Below are positions 1 to 8,277 of a stretch of 64,000 nucleotides of DNA, in pieces; the first letter of the stretch is position 1, and every line of letters starts with the position of its first letter. A program made the position numbers and the translations under genes. The DNA is from PoT sp049331405 (GTDB taxonomy: Bacteria; Planctomycetota; Planctomycetia; Isosphaerales; Isosphaeraceae), in contig NZ_CP186274.1 of the NCBI RefSeq assembly GCF_049331405.1, forward strand, positions 3,038,001 through 3,102,000, written 5' to 3'. Below the pieces are notes generated by a model. That model ran no database searches. It was given only the letters and a program-made list of their open reading frames with translations, and was not told where the DNA came from.

Positions 1-882
1 TGGGACGAGCCCAAGGAGGCCCCGGCCGCCAAGGGGAATGCGACTCCCGACCGCAAGGACGATGAGAAGGCGATCCGCGCCGCGGATGAGGCGTTCGTGA
101 AGGCGTACAACGCGGGGGACGCCAAGGCGATCTCGGAACTCTTCGCCGAAGATGCCGATGCCGTCGACGAGGAAGGGGACATCGTGCAGGGGCGAGAGGC
201 CCTGGCCGTCGTCTTCGACGAGATCTTCGAGGAGAGCCCGGGCAGCAAGATCGAGGTGGACGTCGATTCGATCCGCTTCCTCGGCGACAGTCTGGCCATG
301 GAGACCGGGCGGACCAAGGTCACCCCGAAGGACGGCGGGAGCCCCGAGTTCAGCCGGTTCAGCGTGCTCTACGCCAAGCAGAAGGACGGCAAGTGGCTCC
401 AGGCCCACGTCCGCGAACTCGCCGAGAAGCACGTCAGCCCGCACGACCGCCTCAAGGAACTGGAGTGGATGGTCGGTGAGTGGGTCGAGGAGGACAGCCA
501 CGCCGTCGTGTCCAATACCTGCCGCTGGTCGGAGGACGGGAACTTCCTCCTTCGGCAGTTCTCGATCCAGATCTCGGGCAAACCGGCCCTTTCCGGGACG
601 CAGCGGATCGGCTGGGATCCCTCGGCGCGACAGATCCGCTCGTGGGTCTTCGACTCCGACGGCGGCTTCGGCGAAGGGTACTGGACGCGCAGCGGCAACC
701 AGTGGGCGATTCGCTCGCACACGACCCGTCCCGACGGGCACCGGGAGACCTCGACCCAGGTCCTGACCCTCGTCAATGCTCACTCCGCCCGCTGGAAGTC
801 GGTCGACCGCGTTGCGGGCGGGAAGATCCTCCCGGATATCGACGAAATCGTGATGGTCAAGACCCCCCCCAAGCCGCAGTGA
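1..882 (+). CDS. SgcJ/EcaC-like (NTF2-fold) protein, 5' end missing
   Basis: The frame is open from base 1 with no stop, so the true start lies upstream of the window; an internal GTG at 97 is not needed as a start. The first ~120 visible residues look like a SnoaL/NTF2-type fold of the SgcJ/EcaC group (helix with AIRAADEAFVKAYNAGDAKA, then alternating strands), usually a small-molecule binding or catalytic cone. The remaining ~150 residues have a 'LKELEWMVGEW' start and many Trp/Arg strands, as in planctomycete proteins that join an NTF2-like domain to a beta-rich C-terminal domain. Enzymatic activity is not shown by any motif I can name. It ends 67 bp before the next gene on the same strand. 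Confidence 0.75.
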   Translation, partial: WDEPKEAPAAKGNATPDRKDDEKAIRAADEAFVKAYNAGDAKAISELFAEDADAVDEEGDIVQGREALAVVFDEIFEESPGSKIEVDVDSIRFLGDSLAMETGRTKVTPKDGGSPEFSRFSVLYAKQKDGKWLQAHVRELAEKHVSPHDRLKELEWMVGEWVEEDSHAVVSNTCRWSEDGNFLLRQFSIQISGKPALSGTQRIGWDPSARQIRSWVFDSDGGFGEGYWTRSGNQWAIRSHTTRPDGHRETSTQVLTLVNAHSARWKSVDRVAGGKILPDIDEIVMVKTPPKPQ

Positions 883-949
883 GCGGGATCTCCGCGGTGT
901 CATGACCCCATGTGCTTACACCAACCATTCCTGGAATGATGAGGATACC

Positions 950-2836
950 ATGAGGCGCATCTTCGGCAGGGCCGTTCTCGCGACCGCGATCGTGCTCCAG
1001 TCGAGCGGTTTCGTCTACGCCCGTGGCTTCGGCGGGGGCGGATTCCGCGGCGGCGGAGGCGGCGGTTTCAGGGCCGGCGGGTTCAGCGGCGGTGGCTATC
1101 GCGGCGGCGGTTTCAGTGGCGGCGGCTATCGCGCGGGCGGGTTCAGCGGCGGTGGCTATCGTGCCGGCGGGGTCAGCGGCGGGAGCTATGGCGGTTATCG
1201 AGGCGGCGGTTTCGAAGGCTATCGCGCCGGGGGCTACCGAGCGGGCGGAGCGGAAGGCTTCCGCGCCGGCGGTGTGAGCGGCTATGGGGCCGGCGGCTAT
1301 CGTGCTGGCGGGGCCGAGGGCTTCCGCGCGGGGGGCGTGAGCGGCGGTGCGGTCGGTGGCGCCAGCGGCTTCCGCGCGGGAGGCGTCGAGGGCTATCGGG
1401 CCGGGGGCGTGTCCGGGAACCGATTCGGCAACACGGCGATCGGGATCAACAATACGCACGTCGGCAACTTCACGAACATCAACAACCGCGCGAACGTCTT
1501 CAATAATCGCACGAACGTCTTCAATAATAATAGCGTGAATATTAACAGAAATGTTAATATTAATCGCAACAACTTCGCGAACGTCAACTACACGAACCGC
1601 AACTGGTCGCACTCGCCCTATTACGGCTACCACTCCGGCTGGGTCAACGGCTACTGGGGCGGACACTACGGCGGTTGGGGTGGCTGGGGGTACGGCGGGT
1701 ACGGCGGCTACCGCGGCTATGGCGGCTGGGGTGGGTACGGCGGCTATGGTGGCTGGGGCGGGTATGGGGGCTATGGCGGCTGGGGTTGGGGCCTCGGCAA
1801 TGGCCTCGCCTGGGGCTTGGGGATGGGCCTCGGAGTCGGGATCTCGAGCTGGGCGCTGGGGTCTTCGCTCTATAACTGGGGATACTCCAGCTATTACAAC
1901 CCGTATTACGCCGCGCCCGCGGTCGTAGTGCAGCAGCCGATCAACGTCGTGAACCCCATGCCGTACGACTATGCGGTCCCGATCGACACGTCGGCTCCCG
2001 CCCCCGAGCAGACGGTGGCGGATGCGGGGATCGATTCTTTCGACCAGGCGCGGCAGGCCTTCAAGGATGGAGACTACCAGAAGGCCCTGCAACTGACGAA
2101 CGTGGCGCTCGCCAAGCTGCCCAACGACCCGACGCTGCATGAATTCAGGGCCCAGACGCTGATCGCCCTCGGCCAGTTCGACGCCGCCGCGGCTGCGCTC
2201 TATGCCGTGCTGACGATCGGACCCGGTTGGGACTGGACCACCCTGATCGGGCTCTATCCCAACGTCGACGTCTACACGAACCACCTCCGGGCGCTCGAGG
2301 CCTATGCCAAGGATCACCCCGACTCGGCGTCGGCCCACTTCCTCCTGGCATCGCAATACATGACCGAAGGGTTCAGCGACGCGGCGGTGGCCCAGCTCAA
2401 GAAGGTCGTGGCCTTGCAGCCGAACGACAAGCTGTCCCCCAAGCTGCTGCAACAGTTCGCCAAGACCGACGAGACCGCGGCCAATAACGCAACGGCCCCC
2501 ACCGATGCGAAACCGGCCACGGACGCCGCCACCACTCCTCCTGTGGTGAACGTCGACCCCAGGCAACTGGTCGGGACCTGGACCGCGAAGCCGAACCAGG
2601 ATACCACGATCACGCTGACGATGGGGGATGACAAGAAGTTCACCTGGAAGGTGTCCGACAAGGGCACACCTCGCCAGTTCGCGGGGGAATTGTCGCTCGC
2701 CGACGACGTCCTCACCCTGACCCAGACTGGCGGGGCCACGCTGGTCGGCAAGGTGACGCTGAGCGGCAACAACCAGTTCAACTTCAAGGCCGTCGGCGAC
2801 GGCCCCGAGGACTCGGGCCTGAACTTCCAGCGATGA
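950..2836 (+). CDS. Secreted Gly-rich repeat protein with TPR-like region
   Basis: I chose ATG 950 because it starts directly with a signal peptide (MRRIFGRAVLATAIVLQ...VYA) and has a GATGAGGA ribosome site just upstream; an in-frame ATG at 902 would add 16 unrelated residues. About 628 residues. Order: signal peptide 1-25; Gly-rich tandem repeats with units such as GGYRAGGFSG at ~26-158; Asn-rich stretch (NVFNN, NINRN) ~160-210; Gly/Tyr/Trp-rich stretch (GGYGGWG) ~215-285; hydrophobic segment; TPR-like helices (FDQARQAFKDGDYQKALQL) ~360-510; a ~90-residue C-terminal beta domain (VGTWTAKPNQDTTITLTM). The sequence suggests an exported surface or envelope protein with a low-complexity front and a protein-binding back; no enzyme motif is visible. 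A terminator follows at 2864. Confidence 0.8.
   Translation: MRRIFGRAVLATAIVLQSSGFVYARGFGGGGFRGGGGGGFRAGGFSGGGYRGGGFSGGGYRAGGFSGGGYRAGGVSGGSYGGYRGGGFEGYRAGGYRAGGAEGFRAGGVSGYGAGGYRAGGAEGFRAGGVSGGAVGGASGFRAGGVEGYRAGGVSGNRFGNTAIGINNTHVGNFTNINNRANVFNNRTNVFNNNSVNINRNVNINRNNFANVNYTNRNWSHSPYYGYHSGWVNGYWGGHYGGWGGWGYGGYGGYRGYGGWGGYGGYGGWGGYGGYGGWGWGLGNGLAWGLGMGLGVGISSWALGSSLYNWGYSSYYNPYYAAPAVVVQQPINVVNPMPYDYAVPIDTSAPAPEQTVADAGIDSFDQARQAFKDGDYQKALQLTNVALAKLPNDPTLHEFRAQTLIALGQFDAAAAALYAVLTIGPGWDWTTLIGLYPNVDVYTNHLRALEAYAKDHPDSASAHFLLASQYMTEGFSDAAVAQLKKVVALQPNDKLSPKLLQQFAKTDETAANNATAPTDAKPATDAATTPPVVNVDPRQLVGTWTAKPNQDTTITLTMGDDKKFTWKVSDKGTPRQFAGELSLADDVLTLTQTGGATLVGKVTLSGNNQFNFKAVGDGPEDSGLNFQR
1538..1561 (+). 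repeat. Perfect AT-rich inverted repeat with GAAA loop inside a gene
   Basis: Arms AATATTAACA (1538-1547) and TGTTAATATT (1552-1561) are perfectly complementary and are separated by GAAA, a GNRA-type tetraloop. It lies in the Asn-rich part of the Gly-rich repeat protein and stands out as very AT-rich in a GC-rich gene. It may only reflect Asn/Ile codons in an NINRNVNIN run. Confidence 0.6.
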
Positions 2837-2863
2837 AATCGCTTCGCCAATTCGACTGGCAAT

Positions 2864-2897
2864 CGCCCGGGGTTCTTCACAGGACCCCGGGCGTTTT
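2864..2897 (+). terminator. Rho-independent terminator
   Basis: Nine-base GC arms CGCCCGGGG (2864-2872) and CCCCGGGCG (2884-2892) flank a 11-base loop and are followed by TTTTC. It ends the Gly-rich repeat gene. The stop codon of the opposite-strand lipoprotein gene (2877-2879) lies within the loop. Confidence 0.85.
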
Positions 2898-3422
2898 CAT
2901 TTCTGGGCCACGGTGGGCGAGGCTCGCTCCCATCGGATCGGCCGCCAATAACTCCGCGGGCATCTCGGTCATCCTGAACCCGACGCCGGCGATCCGAGGC
3001 AGTCCCTTGCATGTCGCGGTCGCCGGTTCTGCCGTTCCGAAGAAGACCTGGATCTTGATCCATTGATCCGTCTGGCGGGCCTGGCCCAGGGCGTGGACCT
3101 CTGAGCCTGAGATCTCGACGACCTTCCGCAGATCGAGCCCTCTCGTCGAGCCGTAGAGGGCAAGGTAGCGATCCGTGGTCTCGTCGATCGGAAGTTGCCC
3201 CTCGCGAGGGGGCTCGAACCGCTCGACGACGAATCGACGGATCGTCTCGCGATGGCCCGTATTGATGGCGTGGAGCAGCGCGTTCACTTGCTGGATCGAG
3301 GGGGTCTCCCGGGTGGGACTCTCGGATTTCGTTCCCCCGGAGAGTGGCGAAGATGTCCGGCAATTCGCCAGGGCGACGACGGCGGACACCGCAAGGAGGA
3401 TGGTCGCGGCTGGGGCTTTCAA
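2877..3422 (-). CDS. Small putative lipoprotein, NTF2-like domain
   Basis: 181 residues. Starts with a hydrophobic signal segment ending in LANC, a plausible lipobox, so Cys21 would be lipidated and the protein anchored outside the inner membrane. The mature part (ALLHAINTGHRETIRRFV ... STRGLDLRKV) resembles the small NTF2-like module often found in front of secreted serine hydrolases and peptidases; here it stands alone. That assignment comes from pattern memory and is tentative. The gene faces the Gly-rich repeat gene and their 3' ends overlap at a terminator hairpin. Confidence 0.65.
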   Translation of the reverse strand: MKAPAATILLAVSAVVALANCRTSSPLSGGTKSESPTRETPSIQQVNALLHAINTGHRETIRRFVVERFEPPREGQLPIDETTDRYLALYGSTRGLDLRKVVEISGSEVHALGQARQTDQWIKIQVFFGTAEPATATCKGLPRIAGVGFRMTEMPAELLAADPMGASLAHRGPEMKTPGVL

Positions 3423-3574
3423 CGCGAGACTCCTTAGACTTCTGGATTAAGCAGGGGGGACGTGCGCTCGGCGCGAGGATCGAACGGGCTCCCGTTCATT
3501 CAAGTGAGGAAGTGATTCTGCCTTTCGGATTTCTCGTTCCCCGGAAACAATTCTCACCGACTTAACAGTGGATT

Positions 3575-4669
3575 CTACTTCTGCTTTGCCTGTCCTTCGA
3601 TATCCTTCAGGTATTCCTCGACTCTCGCACGGACCTCGGCCGGTGCCAGTTCCAGGGCTTTGGCAGCGGCGGCGCGGGCTTCATCGTCCCGGCCGGAGTA
3701 GAAGTAGGCACGCGCCAGGACGATGTGAGGTGCGTACTCCTTGGTATCGACGAGCGAGAAGTACGCCTCGGCGGCCTTGAGTAGGAGTTCCCTCGCGGAA
3801 TCATCCGCCAGCACCTTGGGAGCTGCCAGGGCTTCGAGGACCACCAGGGCTGTCCCGGCCGACTTGTTCTTCTTGGAGTCGGCGATGAGACGCTCGCCCG
3901 CGTCGTGGGCCGCCGCGAAATGGCCGGCTTGGAGGAGTGCGATCAGTCGTTGCGACGTCTTGGTGCGCCCAAGCGCCGGATATTGCGTCATGGCCGCTTC
4001 CCAGGCGGCGTCGCCGGCCGCGAGGCTCTCTTTATACTTCGCCTCGGCATCGGTGAACGCGGCGCTGGCAAGCTTCAGCCTCTTGGGCCCGGAGGCGATG
4101 TCCCATCGGCCCTGGCAGACCTCCTCCAGGACCATGTCCAGCATCATGGGATGGCCGATCCACGCCACCACGCCCTCTCGATCGAGCACGAACGTGCAAG
4201 GTATCCCGTTCCTCTCCGCGGCGTGCATCCAGTTGTCATCCATGAATTTGGCCGCCCCATCGTACGCGACCGTGAAATCCATCTTGTCGCCCTGCTTCTC
4301 CACGAACTTGGAAGCCGCTTCCAGCGTGGAAGCGTCGTATTTTGCGGCTTCCCAGATGTTCACGCCGCAGATCGTCACGTGCCTGTCGCGATATTCGCGC
4401 TGGAGCTCGGAGAGGTGGGGCATGCTCATAACGCAAGGTCCGCATCCCGACGCCCAGAAGTCGAAGACATAGACTTCGCCCCGCTTCAGTGCCGAGAACG
4501 GCTCCCCCTTGAGGAATCGTTCAACCCGGAACTCCGGGGCACGCATCCCGGGCCTGAGCACGCTCTTGGCATCCAATTTCTCGGCGGCGTCCTGGCCGCG
4601 CGCCGGGCTTGAGCCGACTGCCGAGGCGAGGATCAGGCCCATCAGGCCAGTGATCGAGAGTCGTTGCAT
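3575..4669 (-). CDS. TlpA-like thioredoxin family protein
   Basis: 364 residues with a signal peptide (MQRLSITGLMGLILASAVGSS...). Residues ~40-200 are a TlpA/ResA-type thioredoxin fold: GMRAPEFRVE entry, VYVFDFWASGCGPC with redox Cys76 and Cys79, then MPHLSELQREY. The residue before the first Cys is Gly where Trp is usual. The C-terminal ~150 residues are helical and TPR-like (ALVVLEALAAPKVLADD, HIVLARAYFYSGRDDEARAAAAKALELAP). It probably acts outside the cytoplasm in thiol-disulfide exchange or as a peptidyl scaffold. It may be co-transcribed from upstream with the sigma/kinase operon, but a 117 bp gap with a stem-loop lies between. Confidence 0.85.
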   Translation of the reverse strand: MQRLSITGLMGLILASAVGSSPARGQDAAEKLDAKSVLRPGMRAPEFRVERFLKGEPFSALKRGEVYVFDFWASGCGPCVMSMPHLSELQREYRDRHVTICGVNIWEAAKYDASTLEAASKFVEKQGDKMDFTVAYDGAAKFMDDNWMHAAERNGIPCTFVLDREGVVAWIGHPMMLDMVLEEVCQGRWDIASGPKRLKLASAAFTDAEAKYKESLAAGDAAWEAAMTQYPALGRTKTSQRLIALLQAGHFAAAHDAGERLIADSKKNKSAGTALVVLEALAAPKVLADDSARELLLKAAEAYFSLVDTKEYAPHIVLARAYFYSGRDDEARAAAAKALELAPAEVRARVEEYLKDIEGQAKQK

Positions 4670-4725
4670 GGCGGTTTCCTGAATCGGGAAGATCCTTCGT
4701 AGGAGGGCGTAGTCACAACGGACGG

Positions 4726-4755
4726 GCCGCCGACGGGGTGAGGTCCGTCGACGGC
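4726..4755 (-). terminator. Stem-loop downstream of the coiled-coil gene
   Basis: Arms 4726-4736 and 4745-4755 pair over 11 bp with one G-U, loop of 8. There is no T-run after it on the minus strand, so terminator function is uncertain; it could also be an mRNA 3' stabiliser. Confidence 0.35.
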
Positions 4756-4786
4756 CTGGGAGGAGAGTCGTGTCGAGGCGGGGGCT

Positions 4787-5413
4787 TCAGAAGCCGAGGC
4801 CCTGGCTATCGCGGACGAGCTGGTCGAGCCTTCGGGAAATGATCTCGGAGCGGTTGTCTTCACGCTTCTTGATGAGTTCCTTGAGCTTCTTGACCTGGGC
4901 CTCGAGCGCCTCGACCTCCTTGGCTTGGCGGGTTTGCCGCGAGTCGAATTGCTTGCTGAGAACCTCCGTCAGCTTCGTCCGGAGTTCCTGACGCTGTGAC
5001 TCCGACTCGGCCTTCGCCAGTTCCTGAACGAGCTTGTTGGTGTTCGCGACAAGTTCCCCCTCTGGTCCGCTGACATGCGTGCGGAAGAGGGGCGTCGCAT
5101 CGGTGCTGAATGTGGGCCTCCTGACGAACTGAGGATCCGCGTCCTGGAAAATGACTCGTCTCTCGGTCCGTGCGGGCTGCGTGACATCAGCGGGGGGAGC
5201 GTCGGGGATCGTGGCGACTTTGAAGCCACTGAGTGAGCGAGTCTCGGAAGTTGATTTCAAGTCGTCGGGAACAGCTCGGAATACATCGGTGGTTTGAACC
5301 GACCTGTCGCTGTCGGCCGAGGGGGGGCCATCCTGGGCGAAGGCCGTCGCGACGGCGACGACGAGTCCGAGAACGGCGAACAGGCTGAGCACATCTTTTC
5401 GCTTCATGGTCAT
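4787..5413 (-). CDS. Secreted coiled-coil protein of the sigma/kinase operon
   Basis: 208 residues: signal peptide (LSLFAVLGLVVAVATAFA), a Pro/Ser-rich middle, and a C-terminal coiled coil (ELAKAESESQRQELRTKL, then EVEALEAQVKKLKELIKKRE). Its ATG overlaps the kinase stop codon as ATGA (5410-5413), so translation is probably coupled. The family is unknown to me. The position behind a sigma factor and kinase suggests an envelope partner or sensor for that module; this is inference. Confidence 0.75.
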   Translation of the reverse strand: MTMKRKDVLSLFAVLGLVVAVATAFAQDGPPSADSDRSVQTTDVFRAVPDDLKSTSETRSLSGFKVATIPDAPPADVTQPARTERRVIFQDADPQFVRRPTFSTDATPLFRTHVSGPEGELVANTNKLVQELAKAESESQRQELRTKLTEVLSKQFDSRQTRQAKEVEALEAQVKKLKELIKKREDNRSEIISRRLDQLVRDSQGLGF

Positions 5414-7008
5414 CTCCGGTTCGGGCTGGTGGCTTTTGGGGTACTCGAAGGGACTTCGGCTCGAGGAGTCGGCGAGTGGCCGCCGACGATCTCGCGTTCC
5501 AGGGCCACGGCCTCACGCAAGAGTCGGGCACTCTGCTGGGAAATCAGGTCGGGTGAGTCGGTGATCTGCCGGGGGAAGAGCTCGCTGTCGACCGAGCGGG
5601 CGTGGTTCTGCCCCTCGACGAGCAGGCGCTGAATCTCCTCGGAGGTGAGCTTGCCGAGTTGCTGTTTAACCTCCAGGGCGGTCTCCGTCGACTCGCCCGA
5701 GGTCGTCACCTCCGATTGAGCCTGTGTCATCTTGACCATCGGCTGTCCTCGCTTGAACACGATTGCCTTCACTAAGAAGACGAAGGTGAGCAGGGAGAGC
5801 AGCACCACCCATCCCGCCGTGGCCAGGTGCTTGGCGATCGGTCGCGGCAAGTCGCCCTTGCCCTTGTTCGGCGGGGCCTTGAACTCGAGGTCCTCGGGCG
5901 GGGGCGGATCCGAGGCGAGCGGCTGCTGAACGTGGGCCAGGCAGCGGCTGAAGACTTCGGCGACCTCGGCGGCCGACTGGAACCGCCAGGTGGGATCCTT
6001 GGCCAGGAGCCGGGCGATGATCGTGTCGAGCCAAGGGGGGACGTCCGGGTTCTGCTCGCGGATCGGCCGCGGGGCGTCGTCGCAGACGCGGCGGAGCACG
6101 GCGAGGGGGGACTCGGCCCGGAACGGCGGATGCCCGACGCAGGCGGCGTAGAGCGTGCTGCCGAGGCTGAAGAGGTCGGAACGGGGGTCGGCCGTTTCCC
6201 CCTTCGCCTGCTCGGGCGACATGTAATAGGGCGTCCCGGCGATGATCCCGCTCCGCGTCAAGGCGGCGTCGGCCGCCGCCCTCGCGAGGCCGAAGTCGGT
6301 GAGGCGGACCCGCTCGACCCCGTCCTCCAGCAGGATGTTCGCCGGCTTGATGTCGCGATGCACCAGCCCTTGGGCATGGGCGGCCGCGAGCCCCGACGCG
6401 GTCTGCATGCCGATGCGGAGGATCTCGGGGAGCGACAACGCCCCCTGGCGATCCATGCGTTCCTGGAGCGAACGGCCGGGGACGTACTCCATCACCAGGA
6501 ACGGCAGGCCCGACGACTCCACGACCGCATACACGGCCACGACGTGCTCGTGGACGACGGCCGCGGCGGCCCTCGCCTCCCTCAAGAACCGTCGACGGGC
6601 GGCCCCCGAGGTCGCCAGCGACGGCGAGAGCACCTTGATCGCGACATTGCGGTGCAGGGCGGGGTCGAACGCCTTCAGCACGATCCCCATGCCGCCACGG
6701 CCGAGCACCCCCTTGATCTCATAGTTGCCGAGCTTGCCGAGCGAGTCGGGCCAGTCGGAGGGATCCAGGAAGTCGAGACTGATCGGCGGCCCCTGCTCGT
6801 GCTCTTGCAGGTCGTCCGGCGAGTTGCTGACGTACTGGCGGAAGGCCGAGAGCCAGCGGTCGTCGCCGAGGCTCTGGTCGAGCTGGGATCGGCAGGAGTC
6901 GCAGGTTTCCAGATGCACCTCGAGCCTGGCCACGTCGCCGGCGGGGAGGCGATCCTCCATGAGGAGGCGGAGGCGATCGGGGTCACACTGGCTAGAGAGG
7001 GAATTCAT
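5410..7008 (-). CDS. Zinc-finger Ser/Thr protein kinase, membrane-anchored
   Basis: I chose ATG 7008 because AAGGAGG sits 7 bp upstream and the longer reading adds 38 residues of low quality. 532 residues: putative anti-sigma type zinc finger with HxxxCxxC (His32, Cys36, Cys39); PknB-like kinase domain ~95-360 with GRGGMG loop, AIK lysine, HRDIKPAN catalytic loop, DFG and MSPEQ; one membrane helix ~420-442 (VVLLSLLTFVFLVKAIVF); a C-terminal extracytoplasmic tail. The start overlaps the sigma-factor gene by 17 bp. The layout suggests the finger binds the sigma factor while the kinase relays a signal, as in other planctomycete ECF-kinase pairs. Confidence 0.9.
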   Translation of the reverse strand: MNSLSSQCDPDRLRLLMEDRLPAGDVARLEVHLETCDSCRSQLDQSLGDDRWLSAFRQYVSNSPDDLQEHEQGPPISLDFLDPSDWPDSLGKLGNYEIKGVLGRGGMGIVLKAFDPALHRNVAIKVLSPSLATSGAARRRFLREARAAAAVVHEHVVAVYAVVESSGLPFLVMEYVPGRSLQERMDRQGALSLPEILRIGMQTASGLAAAHAQGLVHRDIKPANILLEDGVERVRLTDFGLARAAADAALTRSGIIAGTPYYMSPEQAKGETADPRSDLFSLGSTLYAACVGHPPFRAESPLAVLRRVCDDAPRPIREQNPDVPPWLDTIIARLLAKDPTWRFQSAAEVAEVFSRCLAHVQQPLASDPPPPEDLEFKAPPNKGKGDLPRPIAKHLATAGWVVLLSLLTFVFLVKAIVFKRGQPMVKMTQAQSEVTTSGESTETALEVKQQLGKLTSEEIQRLLVEGQNHARSVDSELFPRQITDSPDLISQQSARLLREAVALEREIVGGHSPTPRAEVPSSTPKATSPNRR

Positions 7009-7624
7009 CGTCGACCTCCTTTCGGATTTCCGCCGAGATCTCGCCGAGCGATTCAATCCGGCGCTTGAGGCGGGACAGGATCCGGCTGCGGGCCACGTAC
7101 AGGGCTCCGAGGGTGATGCCAAGCTCGGCCGCGACCTCCTTGGGAGGGCGTCCTTCCACGGTGGACTGCCAGAAGGCCTGCCAGGTCGCCGGGTTGAACT
7201 CCCCCTGGACCCGCTCGGCCGCCCACTGAAAGACCCGCCTGCGGTGCTCGTCCTCGAAGGCGGCCGTAGCGGAGGGGTCGTTGGCCGGCTGCTCCTGGAG
7301 GAGGAACTGGACCGTCGTCGAGCCGCTTCCCCTGGCGAACTTGTTACCCCGAGCGAGCAGGTTGATCAGCAGGTTCCGGGTGATCTGCGAGACCCAGGCG
7401 CGGAAGCTCCCCCGCGCCGGATCCCAACTGTCGATCGACCTCGCCAACGCCTGGAAGACCTCCTGCGTCAGATCCTGTGCGTCAGCATCCTGCAACCCCT
7501 TGCGCCGGGCGATCCGGTAGACGAGAGGTTCGTACAAGCTCGCGAACTCCCGCCAGGCCGCCGTGTCGGCCGGGTCGCGAAGCTTCACGATCAGCGAGTG
7601 TCGGGTATCGGGCGAGTCGTCCAT
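6992..7624 (-). CDS. ECF-type RNA polymerase sigma factor
   Basis: 210 residues. Region 2 is clear (WREFASLYEPLVYRIARRKG, DAQDLTQEVFQALARSIDSW, FRAWVSQITRNLLIN) and region 4 is at the C-terminus (EGRPPKEVAAELGITLGALYVARSRILSRL, a helix-turn-helix binding -35). It is followed, with a 17 bp overlap, by a zinc-finger Ser/Thr kinase that probably controls it. The gene faces away from the lipoprotein/DUF1559 pair, with a palindrome in the shared upstream region. Confidence 0.92.
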   Translation of the reverse strand: MDDSPDTRHSLIVKLRDPADTAAWREFASLYEPLVYRIARRKGLQDADAQDLTQEVFQALARSIDSWDPARGSFRAWVSQITRNLLINLLARGNKFARGSGSTTVQFLLQEQPANDPSATAAFEDEHRRRVFQWAAERVQGEFNPATWQAFWQSTVEGRPPKEVAAELGITLGALYVARSRILSRLKRRIESLGEISAEIRKEVDDEFPL

Positions 7625-7806
7625 CGATTCTCCTTACCCCGGCTATACACGGGCTCGGCGGAAACCTTACAGCGATTTTTCGCGAACCTTCCAGGATCTG
7701 TGCCCGCCGGCCGCATCGCAACACAATCGAAGAAGGGAAGCTGTCCGTTTCGAGACGATTGATGTCTGTTTCGCGTGCGATGGACAATTTGTCTACGGAT
7801 AAAATC

Positions 7807-7823
7807 TTGAGATTGAATCTCAA
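7807..7823. promoter_or_regulatory. Perfect 17-bp palindrome between divergent genes
   Basis: TTGAGATT (7807-7814), one spacer base, AATCTCAA (7816-7823), a perfect dyad of the kind bound by dimeric regulators. It lies in an AT-rich patch between the sigma-factor gene (minus) and the lipoprotein/DUF1559 genes (plus). The rest of 7625-7967 shows no gene. Confidence 0.4.
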
Positions 7824-7967
7824 TTTCTACTGATCCGGATCGAGACGAGTGTAATGCGTGGCACTCCGAGGCGATTGAAGGTCGAGACCATCATGCGATT
7901 CGTGCGATGCTCGCGGCGATCCGACGGCCCGGGTTCGGCGGGTGAAGTCGAATCAAGAGGTCGGAAC

Positions 7968-8183
7968 GTGATCAAGGTGAGCCATGCTCGGCCTTCGCTT
8001 CGTGATGGGGGGTTCCTCCTCGGTCCACTCGTCTGCTCGTTGGCTTTCCTCGGCTGCTCGGCGGAAGGGGAAGGGGTCGGGAAGCACCCAGACATCCGGT
8101 CGAGGATCGAGCAGATCAAGCAGAGTCGCGAACGCCCGACCAAGGTGCTTTCGAAGACCGGAAGCCGGACGCGTCGACCCTAG
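7968..8183 (+). CDS. Short lipoprotein preceding DUF1559 gene
   Basis: I place the start at GTG 7968, with an AGAGG site upstream; an ATG at 7854 in the same frame gives a much longer arginine-rich front before the signal. 71 residues: hydrophobic segment GFLLGPLVCSLAFLGC ending in a lipobox Cys, then ~40 charged residues (HPDIRSRIEQIKQSRERP) with a basic C-terminus. It lies 94 bp upstream of a DUF1559 gene on the same strand. The same arrangement occurs twice more in this window, at 48.4-47.0 kb and 56.9-58.4 kb, which supports it as a real gene. Confidence 0.6.
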   Translation: MIKVSHARPSLRDGGFLLGPLVCSLAFLGCSAEGEGVGKHPDIRSRIEQIKQSRERPTKVLSKTGSRTRRP

Positions 8184-8277
8184 TCACGAGTTCCGGCTCG
8201 ACGTCGAGCCGCACTCGCCAAAACATCCTTTCCACTCTGGATTTCGCGGTCTTTCGGGAATCGAAAAGAGCATCAAC

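Noticed and set aside
857..2566. 569-residue minus-strand reading opposite the Gly-rich repeat gene
   Set aside because: Mirror of the repeats in an opposite frame; Ala/Pro/Arg composition and no start signal.
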